DNA of 64,000 nt from Ambrosia x helenae (GCA_030844895.1 CM061226.1:102572687-102636686); one strand, 5' to 3'. Numbered from the stretch's first letter, positions 46,547 through 59,468 are shown. Program-made: numbers and translations. Notes: generated from the letters alone by a model not told the origin.

Positions 46547-48005
46547 TGTAACACCCCAACCGATGGCGGAATCATCGAGGTGTCACGTAGTGACGATTGT
46601 TCAAAAGCACATGGTACTAAAAGGTAATTATATTATTGAATAATTTAAATTGTCTTACATGGATGAAATGGGAAAAATACAAAAGTCTGAACAAAACATG
46701 AAAATTGAAATAAATTATTAAAGCAAGCACTAAAATCCAATGCTATGCAACTAAGATCAAACTGCACCTGAAACATGTACAAAATAAGTTTGGTCAACAT
46801 ATGAAATGTTGGTGAGCATTCCTAGATTTAATACATATAGTAAGTTGGAAAACATTATACAATTCAAGTGCAAAGCTACAGTGCATTTATGTAAACTATG
46901 TATCATACAAATGAGAGAAATCAATCCTGTGACTGTATAATGTACTAAATGAACGGCGGTGTACTTATCCAAATAATTGGATAATAACTTAACAATGACC
47001 ATGGATTCTCCGATGAAAAAGGGGGAGAATCAACCTAGGCGAGTTGTCAATCCAATAGCGCTATCCAATGTTAAGGTCGGTTTGTACAATGCTAATGATT
47101 TCACTGAGTACAAATGTATTCTACATGTAATGTCTAAGCATAAAGCACGTTTGTAAGCAAATGCACATAGTACTAGAATTGTATTGTAAAAATGTGAACT
47201 TGTATTTGTAATTTGTATAAGTGTACATGTAACACCCAAAAAATGAATAAAAGCAAAAAGGGGATAGGAAATACTCACTTTCGCCAAATAACTAGATGAC
47301 TAAGCGAGCGTGAAAATGCGAGCAATCCAAAGATTCAACAACGAAACTAGTCCAATTTAGAAGAAAAGAAACCGAATAGGAAAAATATCATGCTTCCAAT
47401 TCGCCAATTACAAGAGCTTATAATCAAAGCTTCAAATGTAGAAGTAATATACTCTAGAAGAAAGGTATGAGGGAGAGCTTAATCGAATTGAAACATTCGA
47501 TTTAGAGGTGCAAAGTGTAATGGTCATAGGTGGGTTTTTATACTAGTTTTGGATTCAATTAGGCTTTAAAATTGGTCAACACAATAAAGTAAGGTTTTAA
47601 GATGAATTGACTATTTGACTAGGACTTTGACTGAGACTTTGACTAGGACTTTTGACTAGGACTTTGAATGGAACTTTGACTGTTTGACTGTCTTAGCGGA
47701 CCGCGAGGGCTAAAAAAAATAATTTTCTAATTTAATCAATTTTAAGTTATAGACTTGTTTCCTTCTGTTTCTAAGTTGTTTTAGGACCGAAAATTAAGGG
47801 CTTTGAGTATCAAGGTCTGAAACATACGTGCTCGGGTGTAGATGTGAGTATAAAACGTGCATACTTTTACTTATAAAAATCATAAGTTTTATTAAATTGT
47901 GAATTTTGGTCCTATTAAAATACGAGGGTTAAAAATGAAAATTTTGAATTAGTTGAAGAACCAATTATGCACATTTATGAAAAATGAAAGGTGCAGGTTG
48001 TCACA
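46547..48005 (-). repeat. 5' LTR of element D
   Basis: 1459 bp, nearly identical to 41721-43182. Minus-strand TATAAAAACC lies near 47532-47541. The LTR starts TGTGACAACCTGCACC at 48005. Confidence 0.95.
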
Positions 48006-50968
48006 CTATGACCTTGATGACAGACAACGTTACATGACTCAGACTGCTAGTTACAACAATGCAATCATTGCAACTCCCAGCAATGCTTTAATGTCTCAGC
48101 AAGAAACTCAGCGTCCATCATTGTACTCTTATCCAACAAGTGGCTCCTCGTATCCACCTATGTTTGCACCCAGTGCTTCAAAAGGGTCATCTGTGCCCGC
48201 TTCTTCTGCAACTACTACTGCTGGATCTTCGTCATCTGCTTCACCTTCAGCTACATCTATGGCAGCAGTTAAAATTCCCAAGGAGCTTGAAAGTAACCTA
48301 GGATTATTTGCTGGATTTATGAATTGTTATAACGCATTTCTGACAGGTCAACTTACAGCAAAAGATGTTGGAGCATGTGATTTAAATGACGTAAATCAAG
48401 ACGATATTGAAGAGATGGATCTGACTTGGCAGATAGCTATGGTAGTGCATAGGGCCAACAAGTTTGTGAAGAAGACTGGTAGAAACGTGTGGGAGAACCC
48501 AAAAAAGAAACTAGGTTGGGACAAGATGAAGATGCGCTGTTACAACTGCGATGAACTTGGACATTTTGCTCGTGAGTGCACCAAACCAAAGAAAGAAGGA
48601 GAAAATTCTACTCCTGCAGCTGCGTCTTCCAATGCTGCTCAAGGAACTCAATCAGCGACTGCTCACACTGGATCTGAGTCCTCCAACTCTAGCAAAGCCA
48701 TGGTTGCTCAATCAGGAGGTGGATGGGATTGGTCTTCTCAGATGGTAGATCTTAAAATTCTTGAAGATACTGTGTACAAGGCTCTCATGGCACAGATGGA
48801 TGACGACTATGTTCCATCAGCGGCTGAGGTACATTCTGAAATTTTAGCTGAATCATGCTGCACTGAAAGGTGCAAACTCAAAATTAAGGGTTTTAGGGAA
48901 GAAACTCTCTCCGCATACAAACAGCTTGAATATGAAAAAATGGCCTCTTGGGACATTAAAAAGAAATTTAACTCTTATAAAGAAATGGTTGAAAAACAAA
49001 AACTGGATATCAAGCGTTTGCATCAGGAGGTGAGTGATCATAAATGTCGATACTTATATTTCAAACGACTCTCTGACACCTTGACCACGGAATTGATCGA
49101 CTTAAAATCAAAATTTGAAAATGCAGATTTTCATTTTAAAAAAATTTGATTGTTCTAGTCCTAAAGTTGAAAAAATGATCAATACCCAGTTAAGGTACAG
49201 ACCAAAGGACGTGAGGAATAAGGGAATTGGATTTGTGGAAATTCCTCCTCCTTTCAATGAAAACTATTCTTCAATTCCTATGTCGGATGAAGAACTGTTG
49301 GCTCTTCCTTTGAAAGGATATGGTCCACCCATAGAAGAGCCAACCAGTCGACCATCACGGGATCAAGTTGAAATTACCAAACCTGCATCGATCCCAATTA
49401 GAATCTCTAAACCCAAACAAAAACAATTCAAGCAACAGATGGCTCCCTCAAAAACATTTGTTAAGTCTCAAGATGTTTCAAAACAGACCGAAACGTTAAA
49501 TTATGAGAAGAATAAAGAGGTGGACAGAGTTTTTGAGGTTAGCAAGGATGAGGTTCCATCCTCATCTGAATCAGATAAGTTAGTAGGCGTGTCTAGAGAG
49601 TCTAAACATGAAGACTTAAACGAAAATCAACAAATTTCTGCTTCAACCACTCAGCAAAACTCTAGTGTGAACTATGAGTTTGATTTCATGAAGCAAATTA
49701 GAGAACTTTGTCTAAAGCAAAGAGCAGACAGTGAAAATCAGCTGACCAACTCTAAGCCTCATTCAGATGATTCGAAAATGACTGAACCTGCGTCTGATTC
49801 TGATCTAGACTCAGGAAAGACCGACTCATCTAGTTATCAGTCATGTGAAACCAAAGAATCATCTGAAAACATGTCCAAAGAAAATGAAAAATTCTCTGTG
49901 TCCACTCCAAACTCACTTGATTCAGAACACACACGCTCACTGTCTTCTGAATCTGCCACTTCTTCTGTGGATGAAAACTTCTACACAGAAAATTGTTTGA
50001 ATGCTTCTGAAAATGTGAATATTACTAATTTGGTTGCCTCTTGTGCAGAAAATGTGACTGTTGAGGATTGGGTAGATGATGGGGATGAAGTCAATGACAC
50101 TGATTCACTTGCATTTAATAATAAAAATCAGAAAAACAATTTCTCAATTTCTGATAAAGACAATAATATTTGTGTGGGCTCGTTTGTTTTGAGCATAAAC
50201 CCTTGTGACTTTTCATCTGATTCTTTGTTTGTTCATTCAGATTCTGTTATTTTGCCACATGCTTGTGATAAATCGAAAAATCTTTTGGTTAAAAAATCAA
50301 GCAGGGACAGGACAGAGAAATATGTCCCACCAAAACAGGTTTTACCAAATTATAAAAAACAGAATTTTTCAAAACAAAAGACTCATTATTCCAAAACTGC
50401 TTCACACAGGTATAGAAATGTCCCCAAGCTTTTCGAGCCTGGAAAGTATGCAACATCTCAGGGGGATCCACATGTCAAACACCAAACTTGTTACACATGT
50501 GGAATCCCAGGACATATTGCCAGAAATTGTACAACTGTTCAACAAAATCTCGCAAGCTGGAAACATCAGAAGGCTCCAAACGGGAATCATAATCATACAA
50601 AGCCAATGAAGGTTGAAAAACCTAAGGCAATGTGGTATGACAAATCCAAGGTGAAGCCTTCTGATGGTGATTGGAATAGAAATAAAGTGATCAAACAATC
50701 TAATAAAAGATCAAATTCTCAGACTCTGCCCAGCATGGCAGCATCTAGTTCAAACAAAAATTGGTTTTCTAATTTCAAATCTTACTGGAAGCCAAAACGC
50801 TCTATTCCAATTTCTTCCCCGTCTGTAGGTTCTTCATGTTCTGTGAATGATAAGTCTAATGAAAATGCTAATGTTTCAAATGTTGACATGCAATGGATAA
50901 AAGTCCAATATACAGATACCAACGGTGTACCCAAAACGACTATGGCCTGGGTACCTATGACTAACTAA
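48006..50968 (+). pseudogene. gag of copia E, C-terminal part with two zinc knuckles
   Basis: Resumes the capsid frame after element D. A first nucleocapsid zinc knuckle, CYNCDELGHFAREC, lies at about 48538-48579. A coiled-coil-like charged region runs to 49149, where the frame ends. A seven-A run at 49138-49144 marks a one-base shift into the frame that runs to the TAA at 50966. This second part is Ser/Asn/Glu-rich and carries a second knuckle, CYTCGIPGHIARNC, near 50490-50531, ending TTMAWVPMTN. Two knuckles separated by about 650 residues are unusual. The shift may be mutation, sequence error or programmed slippage. Confidence 0.85.
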
Positions 50969-50979
50969 TCCTGCCTCAT

Positions 50980-53900
50980 GTGCAGGAACGGCTATGGAGG
51001 ACTATCATTCGCCTCTGGTACATTGATAGTGGCTGTTCAAGGCACATGACAGGAGACCTGTCCCAACTCACGGATGTTGAATTTTTTAATGGTGGATTTG
51101 TCTCCTTCGCAGGAGGTGAGAAGGGTCAGATAACACAAAGAGGAACGGTAAGAAATGGTGCTCTTCAGTTTAATAAGGTAAATTACGTTCCTGAATTAAA
51201 GCATAGCTTGCTTAGTGTTTCACAAATCCGTGACAATGGCTACTCAACTCATTTCACTGATAAAGGTTGTTTAATATTGAAACCTGGGGTAGTCATTCCA
51301 AATGAATGGGTTTTACTGAAGTCGGATCGTCGAGGTGACGCTTATGTCATTGACATGAACAAACCTCCTTCCGACAACGTCACATGTCTTTTCTCTAAAG
51401 TTTCTCAAAATACTGCTATTCTTTGGCATCGTCGTCTTGGACATGCAAATGCTAAGAATCTGAACCGAGTGGCTAAACTGGGATTGGTAAGGGATTTGCC
51501 AGTTCGTGGTTTCATAACAATTGAAAAATGTGTTGCTTGCGCGAGAGGAAAACATCATCGAAAACCACATTATTCCAAGTTGGTAAATACTATTGATTCC
51601 TTACTGCAGCTACTTCATATGGACCTATTTGGCCCAGTGAATGTACTCAGCATTTCTCGTAAAGCGTACTGTTTGGTAATAACTCATGATTACTCACGTT
51701 TTACCTGGGTTTTCTTTTTGGCTAACAAGAGTGAAACTGCAGAAATAGTCAAACAGTTTATTATATTGATGGAGAATCAGACCAACTTGAAGGTAAAAGG
51801 TATTAGGTGTGACAACGGAACTGAATTCAAGAATGCTGAGTTAAATTATTATTGTGCTCAAAAGGGTATTGCACGTCAATTTAGCTCAGCAAGGACACCA
51901 CAGCAAAATGGAGTCGCAGAAAGAAGAAATCGCACCTTAATTGAAGCTGCCCGCACAATGTTGTGTGACTCACAACTTCCGACTTTCTTTTGGGCAGAGG
52001 CCGTCAATACAGCCTGTTATGTGCAGAACCGAGTTCTAGTTAACAAAGCTCGGATGAAGACACCCTACGAAGTGCTGTTTGGTACTAAACCCTCTGTCAA
52101 GCATTTTCGTGCTTTTGGTTGTCCGTGTACTCTGCTACATCTGGACGCTATTCCAAAGTTTGATGCGAAAGCTGACGACTGCTATTTTGTCGGTTATGCT
52201 GGCAAAACTGCATATAGGGTCTATAACAAACAAACTAGGCAAATCGTAGAGTCGTTTGACGTGCGTTGGCTTGAAGAAAATGCAACAGATGCTAGAGTGG
52301 GCCCCGATTGGTTGTTTGACTATGAATCTTTCTTTTGATCTTCTCATTTTTTTGATGATATCTCTAGTAGTGTAAATACAGGTTTTGCAGATTCCTCAAC
52401 TTTCACTGCTGGATCCTCATCCTCCATGACTGATAATGCAATGGATGAGGGGGATGGTGCACCCACATCTCAATTACCACAGCCACTCCCAGTTCCTGCC
52501 AAACCATTCATATCCTCAGCAGATTCTATGCCACAGGCCGATGATGAAAATGTGTCTGATGAAACTTCAATTCCCACATTCCATGACCCCATTCCTACTG
52601 ATTGCATGGTGGAGCATGATGATGCAGTCGCAAATGATCATGATTCTATGGAAGAGCCTGCAACAGGTAGTATCACAGTTCTCCCTGGAACCTCCTCAGT
52701 TCCAGACATTGTCATTCCCACTAGCATTCAACGAGATCACCCACTAGAAAACATCATTGGTCCGGTAGATGCAGGCGTTCTAACAAGGAGCCAAACTGGT
52801 GACATCAACAGATGTCTGTATTCGTGTTTCATCTCTCAAATTGAGCCAAAGTCTATCGCTACGGCTATGAAAGAATCAAGTTGGGTTGATGCAATGCAAG
52901 ATGAACTGAACCAGTTTGAGAAATTGAAAGTTTGGAAGTTAGTTGAATTACCTCCAGGAAAACGACCACTTGGCACAAGATGGGTCTACAGAAACAAAAG
53001 AGATGATAGCGGGGTCATTGTGAGAAACAAAGCTAGGTTAGTCGTGCAAGGGTTCAGACAGATTGAAGGACTCGACTATGATGAAGTATATGCACCGGTG
53101 GCGAGATTGGAAGCAATCAGAATTTTCCTTGCTTACGCCTCGTTTAAAGGGTTTACTGTCTATCAGATGGATGTTAAAACTGCATTTCTGTATGGAACAG
53201 TGAAGGAAGAAATTTATGTTGGTCAACCTCCGGGTTTCACAAATCCAAAGTACCCAGAGCATGTGTACAAACTCGACAAAGCATTGTATGGGTTACATCA
53301 AGCACCTCGTGCTTGGTATGCTACCTTAACTGAACACTTGCTTGTGAATGGATACACTCGTGGTGTCATTGATCAGACTCTATTCGTCAAGACAGTAAAT
53401 GAAGATCGTATTCTGGTGCAAATTTATGTGGACGATATCATCTTTGGCTCTACTAATGATGCTCTATGTAAAGAATTTGAGGAGGTGATGAAAAAGCAGT
53501 TTGAGATGAGTGCTCTTGGTGAAATGACCTTTTTCTTAGGTCTGCAAGTTCGTCAAAACTCCAAGGGTATCCTGATTCATCAAGGAAAATACGTGGACGA
53601 CATTCTGGCAAAATTCAGCTTCAATGATATAAAGCTAGCCGATACACCAATGTCTGAAAGACCAGGTCTCACTCAGGATCTGGAAGGGGAGGCCGTAGAA
53701 GAAACACTTTATCGTTCAATGATTGGTTCGCTAATGTATCTGACAGCTAGCAGACCAGACATCATGTTCGCAGTGTGTCAATGCGCACGTTATCAGGCTA
53801 ATCCTAAAACTTCTCATTTACATGCTATCAAGAGAATCTTTAGATACCTTAAGGGAAACCCAGATTCGGTCTTTGGTATCCTAAGGATTCTCCTTTTGAT

Positions 53901-54372
53901 TTACATGCTTTTTCTGACAGCGATTTTGGAGGTTGCGACATTGACAGGAAATCTACTTCTGCGGGGTGTCAATTCTTAGGCGATCGGCTTATTGCGTGGC
54001 AATGTAAGAAGCAACAAACAGTATCCGTTTCAACAGCGGAAGTTGAATATGTGGCTGCCTCCGCATGCTGCTCTCAGGTTATATGGATACAACACCAGCT
54101 GGTGGATTACGGTTTGAATTTCTCTCTTACTCCCATTTATTGTGATAATGATGCTGCTATTCAAATTGTAAAAAAATCCAGTTCAATTTTCTAAGGTAAA
54201 ACACATTGCCATAAAAGAACATTTCATCCGCGACTCGTTTAACCAAGGTTTAATTGTGCCCACGCACATTCATACTGACGACAATGTCGCAGATCTTTTT
54301 ACAAAACCTGTTAATCGAGCTCGTTTTGAAGCTCTGTCTGAATTGCTCAAAATGGTCCATTTCGAGGACTGA
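50980..54372 (+). pseudogene. pol of copia E: protease, integrase, RT, RNase H
   Basis: Protease DSGCSRHMTG is at about 51025. The pre-integrase H-H-C-C finger (LWHRRLGH, CVACARGKHH) is at 51424-51560. The integrase core acidic residues lie in HMDLFGP (51617), RCDNGTEF (51806) and QQNGVAERRNRT (51905). RVT_2 reverse transcriptase has YVDDIIFG at 53424-53447. RNase H has SDSDFGG (about 53920), STAEVEY (54031) and CDNDAAI (54140). Integrase before RT is diagnostic of copia. Lesions: in-frame TGA at 52336-52338, a frameshift near 53865, and another at a seven-A run 54170-54176. The stop at 54370-54372 ends RNase H. The pol frame differs from that of gag. Confidence 0.93.
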
Positions 54373-55690
54373 ACTGGTCTTTTAAGTCTCAAAAAAAAAA
54401 AAAAGTGTGTCTCATGCTTTTTCTTAGTCTTTGATTTGAAAATTTGTTCTTTAAATTCTAAATTTTAAGCACAAATTTAGGGGGATGTATCCTAAGAAAA
54501 GATCAAAAACAATTTTGGTCTCAAAACGAGAGATGAAATGAACCTTCACAAGTTGGATTAAGGCTGACACACATAAGACGTGTATCGAAACAGTCTGGCT
54601 CTAATGTGATATGTTGGTAGGCTTGGTCCTGAAGGCTGAAATGTTAATGATCTTGTGAAGCACTTAAAGATAAAGACACGACCTCAGTAAGGAACATCAC
54701 TTGGAATCAGGTACAATCTCTATTTGAATGCTTGCGTGATGTCCTGAAGCATAACACTGTGGTCTAGGTCTGAAACCTTTTCTGAAAAACTCGTGTATCT
54801 CCTCTGTTTTGTGTAAGCAAGGACCTGGAGATGCTAGGCAACGAAAGCTTCTGCTGCATCCAGATATATGCTGACCTAGTTTTCGTTGTCGTGTTTTAGA
54901 TCATCCTTCACCTAAAAGAGACCTCAGTGTCCAAAGATGTCTTGACTGCTCCTCTGCTGCATCCAGATATATGCTGACCTGGACACAGTCAGGATGTCAT
55001 AAAAGAGACCCTCAAGAGTCCAAAACCCAAAGGCCTTGTCATTTGAGAAATCATCTGACTTGTACTTTAATCTAAATCTTTTATTGATCTATTCTTTTCT
55101 TTTCTCAATCCAGTCCCAGTCAAGGTTTCAGAATTCTAGAACAGATACTGTGAAAAATATGCTGTAGGGAAACTGCTTGCATGATAGAGTGTACCATTAG
55201 ATATTCTAGGAATTGATTGTGACTTGCTTGAGTGTTCGTACCAACATACCAAAACATGATAAATAACGTCACAGATCATTATACGAGAAGGCCTAAGGAG
55301 ATAAGTTTAAGTGGACAAATATACTAGCAATTGCTACGACCAACTGGAGTAGATTAGAGTTGATAAGTGTAGCTCGGCCCGAAACACAGTGATTTGATCT
55401 CGTTGATAAAGTTATTTTTAAGTATTTTATTTAGATATTTTTTGTTGAGTTTAAGTTAGGCCAGTTTACGATCCGATTTGGACCCGGTTTCAAAATACAT
55501 CAAAAATTGTTTTGAAATGGGCATTGGGATGTGAGAGGGGCCCACCACACGTTTGGTGGGCCACCTAAATCTCGGGTGAACAAAAAAAAGGTGGGGGGAG
55601 ACGGTTCATATCACATCATCACAAATCAAAAGTTTTCATTTCTCTCAAACCATCACACACACATCCTCTCTGTGTTCTTCCTCTTTAAAC
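54373..55690 (+). other. Spacer between pol and the extra ORF of E
   Basis: No coding potential. A 27 bp direct repeat, CTGCTGCATCCAGATATATG..., occurs at about 54851 and 54955. The palindrome GCCCACCACACG/GGTGGGCC lies at about 55541-55564. It probably includes a promoter or leader for the downstream ORF, but no clear TATA box is assigned. Confidence 0.55.
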
Positions 55691-58600
55691 ATGTCATCAT
55701 CAACGAAATCAAAGAAATCAGGTAAATGATCTTCATTTTGTGTTAATGTTTAATTATATTGGTGGTGAATAACTTGCAGGGATGGTTGATGCCTGTTAAA
55801 TCAAAAATTTGGGAGTTCGACGATGACATGAGAGGAGTTCAAAAGGTTCAGTCAGCGGCGCGTGAGCCACACGCGCCTAGAAATTCGAGTTCGAGGTGGC
55901 GCGTGACCATCATGTGTCTGTGAGCAAGAGAAAATTACCAAAAAGTCCTTGAACTCCCTTGACAAATGACCATTCTATCCTTGAACTCCAACCCTTTTCA
56001 TGATCACTTTCAAAATTTACCAAATTGCCATCGAACTCAGATGGCAAATGACTGTTATGCCTCGAACTCCCTGGAAAAGACATTGCTTCCCTCGAACTCC
56101 TTGTTTTCACTCGAACTCGTGCAACATTGACCAAATGCCCTTGAACTTAGAAAGTTTACTCGAACTCAGATGACAAATGACTATTATGCCCTCGAACTCA
56201 GATGGGAAAAGACATTGCTGCCCTCGAACTCCCTGTCTTCACTTGAACTCATGCAACATTGACCAAAATGCCCTTGTACTCAGAAAGTTTACTTGAACTC
56301 AGATGGGAAAAGACCAAAATGTCCTCGAACTTACTTTTGGTCATCGAACTCAGAGGCCTTTTTACTTAATTAACCCTGAAATCAAATGACAATTTACCAA
56401 AATGCCCTCGAACTCCCTTGTGGAGTTCGAACTCACCTTTATTGGGCCTGTTAATCATCTGAAGCCCATCTGAGTTCCTGTTCCAACATTCATTTGGGCC
56501 TGTTAATCCATATGATATTTTTTTTAATTATTTTAGTTTATTTATTTTCTTATTTAATTTATTTTTTTAGGAAAATCGACTCCTCACGTGCCGACATTTG
56601 AAAATAATCATAATGTGGTGTGCTATCTCGCTGACCCCCCTGAAGAGTACAAGCAGGAGTTCAAGTCACTGATTGTGGGTCTTAACACGTGTAGGACTGC
56701 ACATGCTATGCGAGAAAATCCAGTTATTTGTTCTGACTGGATTAAAGAGTTTTGGGACAATGCAGATGCCAAGAAGGAAGACAAATTGATTCGTTCTAAA
56801 GTTAGAGGAACTGAGGTGACCATTTCTGAACAGGATATAAGAGATGTGTTGCTTTTTGGTGACTCTCCAAATGATCCTGTCAGCTTCTCAAAGGAGAAAC
56901 TCAGTCCAGTGTTGAGGAAGATGGATATGAAGGTGAACTGCTAATACCACCATATTCGAAGAAACTATTTCCAAGTTACTGGAGGCTTCTGGTTCACATG
57001 TATCTGGCTAGTCTGGGAGGTAACAGAAGTGGATTAGATCAGATGGGATTAAAGCATGCTTCTGGAGTGGTTGCTCTGATTGAAGATTGGGATTTTAATT
57101 ACTCAAGATGTGTTTTTGAAGACATGATGGTGAATGTGAGAACCCTGAACAAGAATTATTTCTACAAATTCCCTAGATTTGTGCAAACGATTCTGGAGTC
57201 CAAGTATCCAAATCTTGAGAAGACTGTTGCAACCTATGACAAGAAGTGCATGGCTCATCAAATTTTTGGCTTGATAAGACAGATTCGTAAAGACTCAAGG
57301 CAGATTTTTGAAGGAAGATTTCCACTAGTCAAATTTGGGAAATTTAGTGAAATAGTTGAAGAAGTGCCAGTTCCTCCATCGGCTATAATTGCTGAGGATC
57401 ATGATGTTCAGATTATTGATCCTTCACCAGCTGAACAACGGTCTCCTCCTGAGAAAGTTGACCTGACTGAGGTGGAAAGTGAAGATGATATAGAAAGCGA
57501 GGATGAAGAGGAAGTGAAAAATGACAAACTGACTACAGGAAATGAAGATGGTCAGTTTGAGAACTTTGAGTTTGATGATCTGAATGATGATGAGATAGAT
57601 GACTTTATTCTTGAGAATGCTGAGATAAAGTCTGTGACTGACGCTGAAAAGGAGATGGTTGGAGAAGAAATTGTGACTCAAGATACTGATATTACTACTT
57701 CTGCATCAATTATTCCTCAAGCAGAGGTGTTGTCCAGCATATTAGAAACTGTTCGAGAGGCTGAACAAAGGATTCCTCCATCCATTGTTGCAGATGAGAC
57801 AGTTGTTGGTGATGAAGGTGCTGTAGATACAGGTTCTGATTTACGGCTAAGAAAGCGAAGTAAGAGAGATCCACGGATGAATGTTACTGTTGATGCTTTT
57901 GTTGAAGAGACTGTTCCTGCTGCTGCTGATGACATTACTATGACCGATACTGATCTTTCACCTGATATTCCTGCTGGCACTATTAGTTCTTCTATCTCAC
58001 CAATGATTGCAACTGAGGCTTTCTCTCAATTCATGAGTAATGCACCTATCACTGGGAGACTTAGTGAGGAAACTGAATCCTCTGGTGCTTCTGGCTCTGG
58101 AAAGGTTTTGTTTGACGAAGAAGCCTTTCAGAAAGCTCAACTGGCTTTTCTTGCAGACAAAGAACAGGGAAAGAAGGTAGATGTGGAATTTCTGACGACT
58201 GAAGAAAGAGAGAAAAGTCAAGAAGAGGTTGAGAGTGATGAAGATGTGTTTGCAGAAGTGGACATTCACAGATTACAGTCTAAAGTGTTGAAACTGGAGA
58301 CTGAAAATGTTTGGTTGACAGCTCAGGTGCAGAGCTTGATGGAGACAGTTACTGAGAAGGAAAAGAAAATTGCTGAATTGGAGACGGGTTTGGGCGATGT
58401 TTCAGCAAGATTACTTAATTTGACTCAGAAACTCGAGAACAAGTTTGGAAAGGAGTTCTCTGAGACATCTTCTTTTGTTGATAAGGTATTGACTCCAGCT
58501 GAACGTGAGATATCAGAGAAAGAGCATGAAGAACACATGAAGAAGTATTTTGAAGATCAAGTTCCCAGAGTTAGAGATCGTCGACCTGGAAGTGCATATG

Positions 58601-59433
58601 TTCTCAAGAATCTAGCTGAACCGTCTATTGATCCAATGGAAGAGCATCCTGAACGATATGTGACGATTACCAGTGATAGATATGATACGTACGGTAATCG
58701 AACTGGGATAGAGTGTTGGAGGTATAATGATGATAAAGGAGTATTTGTGGTTCATAGAAAGAATGGAGCGGTTGAATATTATGCTTCTACATCAGCTTTC
58801 AACTCCTGGACGAAAATTGACTTGACTGAACTTGCTAGATCTCCCTTCATAAACCAAACAAGGAATCCAAGGAATAAGATAGGTCTCATGTTTCATAAGA
58901 GGATTCAGGAGCAGGCAAAAGTGAATTTTAGAGATATGAAGACTGCCAGTTCACTATTGGTGGAATATAAAGGTGTACGAGGTGCTGACGGAAAGCCTTT
59001 TAAAACTGTGCAATGGCCACCGACTGAGAAATTAAAGACTATCCCCTTGTCCAAGCCAATGGATAGAGGTTGCTTAAAGGACATGAGATTCTGGGTATAT
59101 GATCCTACTTCTTCATCTGCGGTGATTGTGTGTGATACAGACGAATTCAGGATTTCTAATGCTAGAGATTTGATGAGTCTGCATTCTGAAGATGTTCGAG
59201 TTCTGGCTAGACATCAGATTCAATGCGACCCTACTTATGAGGTCTGTGCTAAATCATTCACTAGTGCGGTAGCTCAAGTGGATAGACTGGGGTTGGCATC
59301 TGATAAGAGAGGAAGGGTAGAGACAGAATTGTTTGGACCGTATGTTGGTAAATCACCTGAAGAATGGAAGAGGGCAATGGAAGCAAAGAAGAAAGAATCA
59401 AAGAAGCGCAGCAAAAGCAGCAAGAAGCGTTAA
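55691..59433 (+). pseudogene. Additional spliced ORF of copia E (about 960 aa, unknown function)
   Basis: Exon 1, 55691-55721 (MSSSTKSKKSG), ends at a GTAAATG donor. Exon 2 starts after TTTTTTTAG at 56571 and is in phase. The frame shifts once near 56927, between ORFs 56588-56944 and 56998-59433. The N-terminal 300 residues are globular (DWIKEFWDNADAKK; RNKKY-like FYKFPRFVQTILESKYPNLE). A long acidic Asp/Glu-rich linker follows, then a heptad-like coiled coil (about 58270-58440), a second globular region (VYDPTSSSAVIVCDTDEFRI) and a lysine/arginine-rich end resembling a nuclear signal. No signal peptide or membrane segment is seen, so an envelope role is not supported by sequence. I do not recognise the family. 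Position, between pol and the polypurine tract, indicates an element-encoded accessory protein. Confidence 0.75.
55722..56570 (+). other. Putative intron of the extra ORF, with GAACTC repeats
   Basis: 849 nt from GTAAATGATC to ATTTTTTTAG. Between 55949 and 56440 there are about fourteen GAACTC hexamers, usually as CYCGAACTC or CTTGAACTC, in degenerate units of 25-45 bp such as GAACTCAGATGACAAATGAC. These are complementary to the GAGTTC repeats in the leader of E. Confidence 0.7.
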
Positions 59434-59452
59434 AGTCATCACAAGTCAACAC

Positions 59453-59468
59453 AAACCTAGGGGGATAT
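59453..59468 (+). promoter_or_regulatory. Polypurine tract region, copia E
   Basis: AAACCTAGGGGGATAT immediately precedes the 3' LTR. Confidence 0.75.

Larger units (their letters stand above)
41721..48005 (-). mobile_element. Element D: non-coding gypsy-type (LARD-like) element in gag of E
   Basis: It has two LTRs (41721-43182 and 46547-48005), CTATG target duplications (41716-41720 and 48006-48010), a PBS at 46532-46543 read on the minus strand, and a polypurine tract (AAAGTAGAGGAGA on the minus strand) at about 43184-43196. The 3.36 kb interior has no gag or pol. The LTRs differ at 4 substitutions and 5 single-base indels by eye, so insertion was recent. Both interior ends resemble element B, identifying a non-autonomous derivative of that gypsy lineage. 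Confidence 0.92.
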
